Assembly: GCA_030065815.1 (NCBI GenBank)
Contig: JASJCU010000003.1
Span: forward strand, 1-64,000
DNA: 64,000 bases
Source: Gammaproteobacteria bacterium
GTDB lineage: Bacteria > Pseudomonadota > Gammaproteobacteria > Chromatiales > Chromatiaceae
Direction of reading: 5' to 3'
Shown piece after piece: positions 1 through 8,382 of the stretch. The notes beneath the pieces are model-generated. The model was not told the origin of the DNA, did not search any database, and was given only the letters and a program-made list of their open reading frames with translations. The translations under genes and the position numbers were made by a program. The stretch's first letter is position 1. Each line of letters starts with the position of its first letter.

Positions 1-1131
1 CGCCCGCCGTCTTGCTGTCCGCCAGGAAGATACCAGCCTGAGCTCAAATCAGTTTCGAGGTGCCATGACATTTCAGTATCTCCCGGCCTTTATCGTGGTT
101 GTGTGTCTGTGGTTAACGGTCGCCGCGGGGTTTTTAATCCTGAGTTGTTGCGTTGGGGAGATCTCGGATCGCCAATCGATCCACAGCCCCAGACAGCAAG
201 GTCCAGGGACTGCCCGGTCCGTCTGCGCTGCGGCATCGGACCAGAGCCGACAATGCCGGTCAAGCTATGATTCAAAGGCTGTGGAGCTTGCGATTCGAAA
301 CGTGACTCGGATCTCAGTCTGCGTTTCTCGACAGCTGTTCCTAACGACACCATTTCCGGCGCTTCTGACTCGCGAGCGGAAGATGTTCGCGCACAAACTG
401 TCTTATATTGTTCTGTCGAATCCGCAATGACCGTGCGCGGCTGCAGTTCAGCGCGACAAGAGATTGTCGCAGACGTCTCTCGACAGGGTTCGATGGCGTG
501 ATTGCAATCGTGTCGGCGGTCAGCGACTCCAAATGCGCTGTCCGATGTCCATCTGCCGGCGACCTTGTAGCTTCGCGCAGGGGCCGAATCTCTCTACGCA
601 ACGCGGACATCCGCATCGCCGCACCGGCCTTCGGCCAGATTTTGTCGAAGTGCAACATTGCGACCCGAGTTTGAGTCCTTAGACAGAGACCGTCTTCGAC
701 AGCACCATCGACGCGAGCCGACGAGGTCGAACCGTGCGGCGTGAACCGCGCTCCCGACGCAAAGAAGCGTTTCCGAATAGACTGATACACGCGGGTGTGC
801 ACCGCCAATCGGCACGCCTTTGGCTACGCGGGGAGGCTCAGGCGGGCGTCCTCGGCAACCGCTAGCCGCGACTGCCGCACGCGGGTTCTCGGGCAGCATC
901 GGCCGACCTTCATTCACGAAAGCGCGGGGAGGGACCTATCCGGTCACCGACGTCGCGCGTTGAGCCTGGGGAATGGACGGTCAAAGGCGCGCCGCGCTCG
1001 CGGGCTGCTGCCGGACAGCCGCGCAAAGGCACCCGAGTAACAGTGACGACTAGCGGGGCTGCTCTACCGATGCCCGAACCGGCTATCCGATTTAAACGAG
1101 GAGCAGAGCGGTCTCGTCTCGCGGGGCTGAT
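1..1131. other. Stretch without a recognisable gene beside tRNA-Phe
   Basis: Reading frames here are short, overlap on both strands and match no family I know. Base composition looks less GC-rich and less codon-biased than in the genes that follow. One frame from about position 65 begins with a plausible membrane helix, then turns into unstructured sequence, so I do not call it a gene. The stretch lies on the 3' side of the tRNA-Phe gene, the side where integrative elements usually insert. I looked for a second copy of the tRNA 3' end and for integrase sequence and saw neither. Degraded accessory DNA is possible but unproven. Confidence 0.5.
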
Positions 1132-1207
<76 letters not shown>

Positions 1208-1296
1208 GCATTGGACCGCGCCGGGACCCGGCGCGAAAGACGCGGTATTAAAACGGCGCCGGCGCGGCGCGTCAAGTCGCGGCGGGTAGTGCGGCG

Positions 1297-1563
1297 CTAT
1301 TCAGGACGGAAATCGGGAGGCGTCTCGGCGCCGTCGCCGAAGAAGAACTTTTCCATCTGCTCCTCGAGAAAGCTGCGCGACTTCGGATCGACCGGGCTCA
1401 GTCGGTATTCGTTGATCAGCATGGTCTGGTGGCGCAACCACTCCTGCCACGCCTCCTTCGAGACGTTCTCGAACACTCGCTTGCCGAGGTCGCCCGGGTA
1501 CGGCTGACGATCGAGCCCCTCGGCCTCGCGCTTGAGGCGCACACAGTTGACCATCTCACCCAT
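1297..1563 (-). CDS. yggX: YggX-type Fe(II)-trafficking / oxidative damage protection protein
   Basis: This 88-residue protein matches the YggX family along its whole length: N-terminal [14 protein letters not shown] with Cys7, then [18 protein letters not shown] and [11 protein letters not shown]. Family members protect iron-sulfur enzymes from oxidation and are proposed to handle Fe(II) in the cytoplasm. The start chosen has GGAG nine bases upstream; a second Met at residue 4 is also possible. It follows mutY on the same strand with a gap of under 20 nt. This pairing is conserved in gammaproteobacteria and fits, because MutY is itself an iron-sulfur enzyme acting on oxidised DNA. Confidence 0.95.
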   Translation of the reverse strand: MGEMVNCVRLKREAEGLDRQPYPGDLGKRVFENVSKEAWQEWLRHQTMLINEYRLSPVDPKSRSFLEEQMEKFFFGDGAETPPDFRPE

Positions 1564-1581
1564 AGTTGCTCTCCGTGATCT

Positions 1582-2628
1582 TCAGTCAGCGATTTCGTCG
1601 ATCAGGCGCTTCACCGGCGCCGCGAGCCCGACGTCTTGCCGTCGCCGCGGGTTATACCAGAGCTGGCCGCCGCCCTCCAACACGCCGCAACCCGACCCGT
1701 TCAGCAGGATTTCGACCGGGCGGATGTCGAGATGGAAGTGGCTGAAGGTATGCCGCCGCGGGTCGAGGGCGCGGCCGAGCGCGGCGTCCTGCGCCAGGGC
1801 TTCGCGGCACCAGTGCAGCGGATCGGCGTCGACGGCGATCTCGGGGAGGCTCCACAGGCCGCCCCAGACGCCGCTCGGCGGGCGTTGTTCGAGCAGAACC
1901 GCGCCGGCCGGATCGCGAACGACGAGCATGCAGACGCTGCGCTCGGGCAGCGCCTTGTTCGGCCGGCGCCCGGGAAACTCGCGCTCGCGGCCCTGCGCAT
2001 GGGCGACGCATTGTGTCTGCAGCGGACAGCGCCCGCAGGCCGGGCGACCTCGGGTGCACAGCGTCGCGCCGAGGTCCATCATCGCCTGGTTGTAGTCGGC
2101 GACGCGGCCTGCCGGCGTCAGCTCCTCGGACAGCCGCCACAGGCGGCCGAGCACGCGGCTGCTGCCCGGCCAGCCAGGCACCGCGAAGCAGCGCGCCAGC
2201 ACCCGCTTGACGTTGCCGTCGAGGATCGCATGGCGTTGGCCAAGCGCCAGCGACAGGATCGCGCCGGCGGTCGAACGTCCGATGCCGGGCAGCGCCTGCA
2301 GGGCGTTGGTGTCCGCGGGGATGCGGCCGTCGTGCTGCTCGACGACCTGGCACGCGGCGCGATGCAGATTGCGCGCCCGCGCGTAGTAGCCGAGCCCGGT
2401 CCAGTGGTGCAGCACATCGTCGAGCGGCGCAGCGGCCAGCGTCTGCACGTCGGGAAAGCGCTCGAGGAAACGCGCGAAGTACGGCATCACCGTCGTCACC
2501 TGGGTCTGCTGCAGCATGATCTCCGACACCCAGACCGGGTAGGGATCGGCCGCGCCCTGCCAGGGCAGGTCGTGACGGCCGTGGACGTCGTACCAGTCGA
2601 GGACGCGCTGCGCGAACGTCGGGCTCAC
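1582..2628 (-). CDS. mutY: A/G-specific adenine glycosylase MutY
   Basis: MutY removes adenine mispaired with 8-oxoguanine. The 348-residue protein shows the helix-hairpin-helix glycosylase fold with catalytic Glu36 (in [11 protein letters not shown]) and Asp137 (in ILDGNVKRV). The 4Fe-4S ligands are Cys191, Cys198, Cys201 and Cys207, spaced C-x6-C-x2-C-x5-C. A C-terminal NUDIX-like domain for 8-oxoG recognition follows from about residue 225. I chose the GTG at 2628 because it overlaps the stop of the upstream DUF2007 gene as GTGA, and because the resulting N-terminus matches E. coli MutY. The frame is open six codons further upstream. It is probably cotranscribed with DUF2007 and yggX. Confidence 0.96.
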   Translation of the reverse strand: MSPTFAQRVLDWYDVHGRHDLPWQGAADPYPVWVSEIMLQQTQVTTVMPYFARFLERFPDVQTLAAAPLDDVLHHWTGLGYYARARNLHRAACQVVEQHDGRIPADTNALQALPGIGRSTAGAILSLALGQRHAILDGNVKRVLARCFAVPGWPGSSRVLGRLWRLSEELTPAGRVADYNQAMMDLGATLCTRGRPACGRCPLQTQCVAHAQGREREFPGRRPNKALPERSVCMLVVRDPAGAVLLEQRPPSGVWGGLWSLPEIAVDADPLHWCREALAQDAALGRALDPRRHTFSHFHLDIRPVEILLNGSGCGVLEGGGQLWYNPRRRQDVGLAAPVKRLIDEIAD

Positions 2629-2939
2629 GTGCGGGCGGCGCCGCACTGCCAGCAGATGTCGAAACCGGCGTCGACTTCGGCGCCGCAGGTCTCACACACC
2701 CAGGGCCCGACCTTCGGCAGGTTGCCGCGGCTGGCGCGGAACCCGTCGAGCACGCGCTGGGCGCTGTGCAGGTCGTCATTGTTGATCAACCAGACCCACG
2801 GAAAATTCATCGCCGGCAGTTCACCGGCCGCGCCGCTGAGGTACTCGCCGAGCACCGTGGCCTCGATTCCGTGCGCGTCCAACGCGTCGATCAGCTGGCG
2901 GGCCTCGAGGCTGTCGCGGGCTTCGTAGAACTTGAGCAT
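2625..2939 (-). CDS. DUF2007 protein with C-terminal zinc ribbon
   Basis: This 104-residue protein has an N-terminal DUF2007 (putative signal-transducing) domain, residues 1-70, beginning [21 protein letters not shown]-terminal zinc ribbon has two Cys-x2-Cys knuckles (CETC and CWQC). No enzymatic motif is visible. DUF2007 resembles small ligand- or protein-binding domains, and its role is not established. It is the first gene of the mutY-yggX group and is translationally coupled to mutY through a GTGA overlap. It is divergent from the SCO1 gene. Confidence 0.8.
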   Translation of the reverse strand: MLKFYEARDSLEARQLIDALDAHGIEATVLGEYLSGAAGELPAMNFPWVWLINNDDLHSAQRVLDGFRASRGNLPKVGPWVCETCGAEVDAGFDICWQCGAART

Positions 2940-2966
2940 GCGCTATCTGACAAACTTCATCTTGCG

Positions 2967-2972
2967 TACAAT
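2967..2972 (+). promoter_or_regulatory. Possible -10 element for the SCO1 gene
   Basis: TACAAT lies 59 nt upstream of the SCO1 start in the short divergent intergenic space. The best upstream match to a -35 box, CTGACA at 2947-2952, gives a spacer of only 14 bases, so this is a weak promoter call. Confidence 0.3.
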
Positions 2973-3031
2973 GATGCGCGATCGGACCGGTGCGGCATAG
3001 CCCCGTCGGCGACATAGGCAGTACCCCATCG

Positions 3032-3637
3032 ATGAAGAACGCAAAACAGCTTCTGGTGCTCGGCATGCTGGCCGCGGTGAGTATCGCGGTCGGCCTGTGG
3101 GCCGGGATGCAGGGCCGCCAGGACAGCGGCGCACCGTCGGGCTATCCCGACCTCGGCGGTGATTTCACGCTGACCTCGGACCGGGGCCCGGTCAGCCTGC
3201 AGGACCTGCGCGGCAAGGTCGTACCGATCTATTTCGGTTTCACCCACTGCCCCGATGTCTGTATCACCGCGCTCGGCGCCGTGGCCGCGGGGCTCAAGCA
3301 GCTCGACGAGGCCGAGCAGGCCGACGTCCAGCCGCTGTTCATCAGCATCGATCCGGAACGCGACGACGCGCAGCGCGTCGGCGAGTACGCACGCTACTTC
3401 CATCCCAGCTTCATCGGCCTGACCGGCACGCTCGACGAGATCACCAAGGTCGCCGAGAGCCACTTCGTGATCTTCGAGAAGGTGCCGCTGGAAGACTCGG
3501 AGATGGGCTATACGATGGATCACTCGTCGATCGTCTACGTGGTCGGCCGTGACGGCGTGATCCGCGCGCTGATCCATCACGGCGAGAAACCGGACGCCAT
3601 CGCCCAGGTGCTGCGCGAGACGCTGGACGCGGGCTGA
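3032..3637 (+). CDS. SCO1/SenC family copper chaperone, membrane anchored
   Basis: SCO proteins deliver copper to the CuA site of cytochrome c oxidase or act as periplasmic thiol-disulfide reductases. With the start at 3032 the protein has 201 residues: an N-terminal helix (about 6-26) as signal anchor, then a thioredoxin-like domain. The copper ligands are present: Cys73 and Cys77 in HCPDVC and His164 in MDHSSIVYV. The frame is open 14 codons upstream, but the start used puts the basic residues directly before the anchor helix. No oxidase genes lie nearby. Terminal oxidase maturation is inferred from the family. Confidence 0.93.
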   Translation: MKNAKQLLVLGMLAAVSIAVGLWAGMQGRQDSGAPSGYPDLGGDFTLTSDRGPVSLQDLRGKVVPIYFGFTHCPDVCITALGAVAAGLKQLDEAEQADVQPLFISIDPERDDAQRVGEYARYFHPSFIGLTGTLDEITKVAESHFVIFEKVPLEDSEMGYTMDHSSIVYVVGRDGVIRALIHHGEKPDAIAQVLRETLDAG

Positions 3638-3689
3638 GTGCCGGCGCACGATCGGGCGCATCCCGGTCGCCGGCCGCGCGCGGCCCGGC

Positions 3690-3899
3690 TCAGATGCCCA
3701 TCAACCACTTGATCACCGACTTGGCGATGAAGCCGAGCATGCCGAACGCGAGCACGAAGAACAGCACGAACGCGCCGAACTTGCCGGCGTTCGACTTCTT
3801 CGCCAGGTCCCAGATGATGAACAGCATGAAGCCGATCATCGCCGTCAGGCCCCAGGTCATCCCAAACTCGGCGACCTTTTCCTCGCTCAGGTTGAACAC
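3690..3899 (-). CDS. DUF2788 small membrane protein
   Basis: This 69-residue protein has two hydrophobic helices (about 13-31 and 42-63) separated by the basic stretch KKSNAGKFG. It matches the DUF2788 family in length and in the AEFGMTWGLTAMI start. Its function is unknown. The gene ends a short minus-strand pair, 3 nt after the DUF2189 gene, so the two are probably cotranscribed. Confidence 0.85.
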   Translation of the reverse strand: MFNLSEEKVAEFGMTWGLTAMIGFMLFIIWDLAKKSNAGKFGAFVLFFVLAFGMLGFIAKSVIKWLMGI

Positions 3900-3902
3900 C
3901 GG

Positions 3903-4709
3903 TCAGTCGGCGAGGGCGCCGGGGGGCAGCCGGTCGGCGTCCACGAGGTCGCGGTAGACGTGCCAGGACGCATGTCCGATGACCGGGTACAGGACGATGA
4001 AACCGAGCATCAGCGTCGCCACCGAGAGCCCGGTCGCGAGCAGGATCAACAGCGCCCACCAGGTCATCGTCACCGGGTTCTCGGCGACCGCGCGCACGCT
4101 GGTCGCCAGTGCCAGCGGCGTCGTGACGTCGCGGTCGACGAGCAGCGGTACAGCGACGACGGTGACCGCGAACGTGACCGCGGCGACCAGCCCGGCGAGC
4201 ACGGTCCACAGCAGGAACGCACGGTCGTTCTGCAGCACGATGTAACGCACGAAATCCAGCGGGCGTTCGATATCGGCGCTGACGAAATAGTGGAACAGCA
4301 GCATCGAGAACAGCACCCAGGTGGTCCCGCCGAGCACCAGCAGCAGGCCGAAGCGGAACAGGCAGGTACTGCCGCGCCGCCACGCCTCGACGGCATCGCG
4401 GCGGCTCGGCGGCTGACCGGCCTCGATACGGCGGCTCAGCGCATACAGGCCGGTGGCGAGGATCGGGCCGACGACCAGGAAGCCGGACACCGCGCCGGGC
4501 AGCAACGGCCAAAACAGCAGCGTGATCTCGACGATCACGACGCTCAACGCCATGACGATCAGACCGTGCATCAGGCTCGGCCAGCCCGCGGCGCGGAAAT
4601 CGCGCCAGCCGAGGCGTATCCAGCGCAGCACCGCGCCCGGACTGACTTCGCGGATCGGCGGTGGGCTGATGCGCCGTCCCGCAGCCGAGGCCTCACCGTT
4701 CGCCGTCAC
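3903..4709 (-). CDS. DUF2189 integral membrane protein
   Basis: This is a polytopic membrane protein of 268 residues with about six hydrophobic segments. It matches the DUF2189 family (WIRLGWRDFRAAGWPSLMHG near the start, YPVIGHASWHVYRDLVD near the end). I chose the GTG at 4709 because GGAGG sits six bases upstream. The frame is open 36 codons further, but that stretch is Arg/Pro-rich and looks non-coding. DUF2189 proteins are sometimes annotated near cytochrome c oxidase genes, but no function is established. It is followed immediately by the DUF2788 gene. Confidence 0.85.
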   Translation of the reverse strand: MTANGEASAAGRRISPPPIREVSPGAVLRWIRLGWRDFRAAGWPSLMHGLIVMALSVVIVEITLLFWPLLPGAVSGFLVVGPILATGLYALSRRIEAGQPPSRRDAVEAWRRGSTCLFRFGLLLVLGGTTWVLFSMLLFHYFVSADIERPLDFVRYIVLQNDRAFLLWTVLAGLVAAVTFAVTVVAVPLLVDRDVTTPLALATSVRAVAENPVTMTWWALLILLATGLSVATLMLGFIVLYPVIGHASWHVYRDLVDADRLPPGALAD

Positions 4710-5002
4710 GTCTCGTCCTCCGGGCGTCTGCCTCTCGATGCCGCGAGTATACCGGGCGGTCGGCGGACGCGGATGCGGCGACCGGACGCGTCCGCGAGTC
4801 GCCGCGCAGCGGTGCACCGCGTGTCATGAGCAGCGCGCCCGCCGCTCGGCACCGGCTGCCGAGGCCGCGGCGCGGCGCCGATGACCGCGCCGACAGCGAC
4901 GACCGCACGCCGACCCGCGGCCCGCTGCCGCGATCACGTCGCCGGTCGTGACGCTCGGCCGGTCACAGGCACGGGCCGGCGAAGCGGCGGCGGCCGGCGC
5001 GG
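4710..5002. other. GC-rich gap with no gene seen
   Basis: About 290 bases lie between the start of the DUF2189 gene and the end of the next minus-strand gene. They are very GC-rich, with no open frame having a ribosome-binding site or family match. I saw no U-tract terminator and no promoter I would defend. Confidence 0.5.
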
Positions 5003-5647
5003 TCAGCCGTCACCGCCGTCGGGCGCGCGCCTGAGCAGGCGCCACAGCGTCGTCTGGTCGGGGAAACCGCTGGGCTCGAGGTCGCTGGCCTGCTGGAATG
5101 CCGCGAGCGCCTGCTGCGTGGGCGGACCGAACGCACCGTCGGTGGCGCCGTCGTAGTGGCCCAGATCGGCCAGGCGTTGCTGCACGCGCCGCACCACCTC
5201 GGCATACAGCACGGCACGCCGGTTGCCGACGACGACGTCGACGGTCGCCGACGCGCGCTCGAGGCGGTCGTCGTTGAAGGCCGCGAGCAGCGTGTTGACC
5301 ACCGGGTAGAGACGGTCTTCGGGGTTGCCGGCACAGTGCTGGTCGATCAACAGCAGCAGCAGTTCGAGCGACTCGAACGACGTGACATCGAAGGTGTCGT
5401 CGAGCAGCTTGTTGTGCGCGGTAACGAAACCCTCGACCCAACCGGCGACCATGTAATACACATTTGAGCGCTGCTCGCGCTCGCGGACATAGACCGCGCA
5501 CGGCAGCAGGCCGGCGCCCTCGATCGCCAGGCTGCCGTCGCGATCGGCGGCGCCCGCCGTTGCGGCCGTGACAACCAGCGATGCCGTCAGTGCGACACAG
5601 TGGAGGCGGCGGCGCAGGAAGCGCCACCGGCTGCGTAATCGATTCAT
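5003..5647 (-). CDS. Exported protein with C-terminal peptidoglycan-binding-like repeat (partner protein 1)
   Basis: This 214-residue protein has a basic start and a hydrophobic signal peptide ending near AGAA at residues 31-34. The middle domain (about 38-140) contains GAGLLPC, then a GWVEGFVTAHN segment and a second Cys, so a disulfide is likely. The C-terminus (about 152-210) reads as a PG_binding_1-type repeat (VQQRLADLGHYDGATDG, TQQALAAFQ). It is paralogous to the protein at 8631-9227: GAG-x3/4-C, GW-[VI]-[ED]-G-[FY]-VTA and the C-terminal repeat align. It begins 68 nt after a PEP-CTERM gene on the same strand, with no terminator seen between, so they probably form an operon. The middle domain recalls small exported immunity-type proteins, but I cannot assign a function. 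Confidence 0.75.
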   Translation of the reverse strand: MNRLRSRWRFLRRRLHCVALTASLVVTAATAGAADRDGSLAIEGAGLLPCAVYVREREQRSNVYYMVAGWVEGFVTAHNKLLDDTFDVTSFESLELLLLLIDQHCAGNPEDRLYPVVNTLLAAFNDDRLERASATVDVVVGNRRAVLYAEVVRRVQQRLADLGHYDGATDGAFGPPTQQALAAFQQASDLEPSGFPDQTTLWRLLRRAPDGGDG

Positions 5648-5715
5648 CGCTGGATTATGCGCGATCTGCCGGGCGCTACGCGAGACGCACCGAGCAGACC
5701 CTTAGCGGACCGTGT

Positions 5716-7506
5716 TCAGGTCGACGCCGCAGCGCGCACGCGCCAGGCCAGCGGCAGCCCGAGCAGCACCAGCAGCACGCTGGCCGGAACCGGGATCTCA
5801 CCGGTGATCGCCGGCAGCACGATCGGGTTGATCGCGCTCAGCGCCTGCCGGTCGCTCGGCGGCAGCGAGGCGCTGCCGAGCGAGATCAGGAAACTGTCGC
5901 CGATTTGCAGATCCCAGCCCTGCAGGTCGAACAGCTTGCTGTAAAAGGCCGGCGAGTCGAACAGGTCGACGCCCTCGTTCAGGACATTGCCGATCCCGAT
6001 CGAGCCCTCGATATTGAGCAGGTCGAAGCCATAGGTGATCTGCAGCAGGTCGATGATGAACTCGAGATCGAAATCGAGCAGCGTCTCGTTCATCAGCGTC
6101 GCGTCGAGGAAGAAGGTCGGCGTGACCAGCGTTTCCGCGGCAAGGAAAGTGATATCCGGCAGCAGGTCCCAGGCCGACTCCCACTCGGTCACGAGACTGC
6201 CGCCGATCTCGACGGCCTCATCGAAAGCCAGGCTGACCCACAGCGTCGGATCGAGTTCGAAATCCTGCTGCAGATCGATCGTCGGGCCCATCTGCAGATC
6301 GATGATGTCGTAACCGAGGTCGACGCCGGCGACCGTGACGCTGGTGCCGAACAGGCCGGGCACGCCCGCGGCCGTGGCAATGATGTTGTCGACGTCGAGG
6401 AACAGGTCGAGGAGGTCGTCCTGGCCGGTCGCCTTCAGCGTGCTGGTCGTCGCGTCGAGGCCACCGCTGGCGTCCGGTTGCGGCAGGTGCAGCGTGATCT
6501 CGGCCAGGTCGGCCACGTTGAGCGCGAGCGGGAAGCCGTTGGCGACGTCGGGCAGGCCGAACGCCGACGGGTTGCGGCCGAGTAGCTGGATGCCGCCCTC
6601 GCCGTCGGCATTGAACGACAGGATGGAGGCGCGTTCTTCGATGTTGAACGGCGTGCCGCCCGCGGTACAGCCGACCCCGATCAGGCAGGCCTCGGCCGAG
6701 ACCTCGCCGTTCAGCTCCATGACCGCATCGAGCGACAGCGCCAGCGTCGGGAACGTCGTGTTCAGCGTGTTGGTACCGGCCAACAGGCTGTTGGGGTTGA
6801 AATTGATCGTCGCACCGGGCGCCAGGCTGGTCGTGTCCGGGATGTCGAACGAGGCCTGGTACGACACCTGGGCATCGACCGAGCCGCTGTCGATCTGCAC
6901 GCCGAGTTCGAGTCCCGCGCGGCCGTCGTTGGTGCCCCTGACGGCGACGCCGGTTGCCGCAGACAACGTGGCCGGCGGCGCGGTGCCCAGTGCCGGCACC
7001 GGCAGGCGTGCGCTCTGCCCGTTGCGGCAGGTGCTCGACGAAAAGCCGAGGCGGCGGCACGCCGAGAACGCCACGTCGTAGGCCGCGCGCCGCGTGATGT
7101 CGCCGGCGCGCTTGATGTTACAGGCGACCGCGAAGCGGCCGCAGCTGCGCACCGACGGACGCCGGCCGAGGGCGGCGACCGGCACCCGGCCGGCCTGGCC
7201 GTTGATACAGGTGCTGGTCGAGTTGCCGAGCCCCCTGCAGGCCAGCAGCGCCCCGTCGTAGACGGCGCGCGCCGGATTCGGCACCGTGGCGCCCTCGCCG
7301 ATGATGCCGTTGATCTCGGTGGTCTTGTCGGTCCACGCCGCACCGAGGAACGTGGTCTGGTCGAGCGTGAACGACGTGCCGGTGTCCCACAGGCTCTGCC
7401 CGCCGGTCTGGAATGTCAGGTCGTAGCTAACGGGTACCGCGTTGGCGGCCAGCGGGGCGCACAGCATTGCGGCGAGCAGCGCAAGCTGCGGGGATCTGCG
7501 TGACAT
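5716..7506 (-). CDS. PEP-CTERM-type surface protein with duplicated Cys motif
   Basis: This 596-residue protein has an N-terminal signal peptide (cleavage near residue 23, ANA-VPVSYDL). At the C-terminus is a PEP-CTERM-like sorting signal: PVPAS, a hydrophobic helix (VLLVLLGLPLAW) and an Arg-containing tail. Such signals are processed by exosortase. No exosortase gene lies in the window. Residues 80-114 and 140-174 are two copies of one motif, each with Tyr-Asp, two Cys ten residues apart and a VPVAALG/LPVPALG ending. Two more Cys (122, 129) lie between them. The rest is acidic, beta-rich sequence with no known domain. A sigma-54-type promoter lies just upstream and the partner protein gene follows. 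Confidence 0.8.
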   Translation of the reverse strand: MSRRSPQLALLAAMLCAPLAANAVPVSYDLTFQTGGQSLWDTGTSFTLDQTTFLGAAWTDKTTEINGIIGEGATVPNPARAVYDGALLACRGLGNSTSTCINGQAGRVPVAALGRRPSVRSCGRFAVACNIKRAGDITRRAAYDVAFSACRRLGFSSSTCRNGQSARLPVPALGTAPPATLSAATGVAVRGTNDGRAGLELGVQIDSGSVDAQVSYQASFDIPDTTSLAPGATINFNPNSLLAGTNTLNTTFPTLALSLDAVMELNGEVSAEACLIGVGCTAGGTPFNIEERASILSFNADGEGGIQLLGRNPSAFGLPDVANGFPLALNVADLAEITLHLPQPDASGGLDATTSTLKATGQDDLLDLFLDVDNIIATAAGVPGLFGTSVTVAGVDLGYDIIDLQMGPTIDLQQDFELDPTLWVSLAFDEAVEIGGSLVTEWESAWDLLPDITFLAAETLVTPTFFLDATLMNETLLDFDLEFIIDLLQITYGFDLLNIEGSIGIGNVLNEGVDLFDSPAFYSKLFDLQGWDLQIGDSFLISLGSASLPPSDRQALSAINPIVLPAITGEIPVPASVLLVLLGLPLAWRVRAAAST

Positions 7507-7564
7507 CTGGATTCGGCCTCGTGGTGGCAGGAACCACCGCCGGCTCCCGATCGGGGAATCGGCA

Positions 7565-7580
7565 AGCAGATTGCGCGCCA
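7565..7580 (-). promoter_or_regulatory. Candidate sigma-54 (RpoN) promoter of the PEP-CTERM gene
   Basis: The minus strand reads TGGCGCGCAATCTGCT. Against the -24/-12 consensus TGGCACG-N4-TTGCW there are two mismatches, and the essential GG and GC are exactly 10 bases apart. Transcription would begin about 12 bases downstream, leaving a leader of roughly 45-50 nt. The other PEP-CTERM gene also has a candidate in its leader, which supports both calls. Confidence 0.6.
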
Positions 7581-7621
7581 GACCGAGAAAACCGTCGTCA
7601 GATCATAGGCTACGGCCTTTG

Positions 7622-7638
7622 ACACAGACTTCATGTGT
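7622..7638. promoter_or_regulatory. Dyad upstream of the sigma-54 promoter, possible activator site
   Basis: ACACA and TGTGT form a perfect 5-bp dyad with a 7-base spacer. It lies roughly 70-85 bp upstream of the predicted start, where an NtrC-type enhancer-binding protein would sit. It is followed by the AT-rich run 7640-7660. I did not find the same dyad upstream of the second PEP-CTERM gene. Confidence 0.3.
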
Positions 7639-7855
7639 GTATCGAAATATTAATAATGTAAACGGCGCTGACAACCCGCTGTCGACCTACGGCGCCGGCA
7701 GGTGCAAGCCACACCGGGCCTGCGATCGACTGGATCCTTCGTCGGGCGGTCGGGCGTCAGCCTCGGGCCGTACGCCAGCCACGATGCCATCGCCGGCGGT
7801 ATGGCAGGCACACGCCGCATGGATACGCGAATCTGGGCAGCCACGTTTGCACCCG

Positions 7856-7977
7856 CGACGCAAGACCTGCAACGGCTCCACCGGTGATACCAACAACGAG
7901 TCACTGCGCCCAGCCGCCCGTTCGTCAACGGGCACTGGCGATCGCCGGTCGGCCGTCGCGCGAAGCACGGGTGGTGA
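7856..7977. repeat. Diverged copy of the tRNA-Gly downstream flank (copy 2)
   Basis: This stretch aligns with 10981-11103, sharing GACGCAAGACCTGC, CTGGCGATCG, GGCCGTCGCGCG and AGCACGGG with small indels. In both places it lies directly on the 3' side of tRNA-Gly sequence, so it was duplicated together with the tRNA. The rest of the gap 7507-7855 holds only the promoter and dyad listed above; I see no gene in it. Confidence 0.75.
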
Positions 7978-8010
7978 TGGAGCGGGTGAAGGGAATCGAA
8001 CCCTCATTAG
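7978..8010 (-). pseudogene. 3' fragment of tRNA-Gly
   Basis: These 33 bases are identical to 11104-11136, the 3' part of the intact tRNA-Gly: the TCCA end, the acceptor 3' strand and the T arm. The anticodon arm, D arm and 5' acceptor strand are missing. The sequence switches directly into glycosyltransferase sequence at 8011, so it cannot make a tRNA. Confidence 0.93.
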
Positions 8011-8380
8011 GCCGAACTGCGAAAGCGCATCCACAGCGCACTCTGCAGGAACTCGACGATGTCACTGAAGCCGGGTTTCGAATCGCCGCGGGTGCGCTCG
8101 ACGAACTCGACAGGCACCTCGACGATCCGCGCATCGCGCAACACGGCCTCGTAAAGTAGCGCGATCTGGAACGCATAACCCTGCACACGCAACGCCGACA
8201 GGTCGATCTGCGCGAGCAGCCCGCTGCGGATCGCACGAAACCCGGCGGTGCAGTCGCGTACGCTGTAGGTGCCCGCGAGGAAGCGCGCAAGGATGTTGCC
8301 GGACAGCGAGTTCAGGCGACGCAGCAGTCCCCATTCGCGCGGGATGCTGCCGCCGCTGACGTAACGGCTGCCGATGACGA
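8011..8380 (-). pseudogene. Internal fragment of the polyprenyl-phosphate glycosyltransferase gene
   Basis: This 370-base segment aligns without indels to 11713-12082, inside the intact gene at 11328-12434. By eye there are about 29 differences (roughly 92% identity). It corresponds to residues about 118-240 of the intact protein, including the segments RVQGYAFQIALLYEAVLR and VEVPVEFVERTRGDSK. The frame is still open through the segment, but there is no start, catalytic N-terminus or GtrA domain. Both ends are sharp junctions: to a tRNA fragment at 8010/8011 and to PEP-CTERM gene sequence at 8380-8383. Confidence 0.93.
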
Positions 8381-8382
8381 GA

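Noticed and set aside
65-430. Frame with a hydrophobic N-terminus in the gene-poor left end
   Set aside because: Only the first 30 residues look protein-like; the rest is low-complexity and overlaps equally long frames on the other strand.
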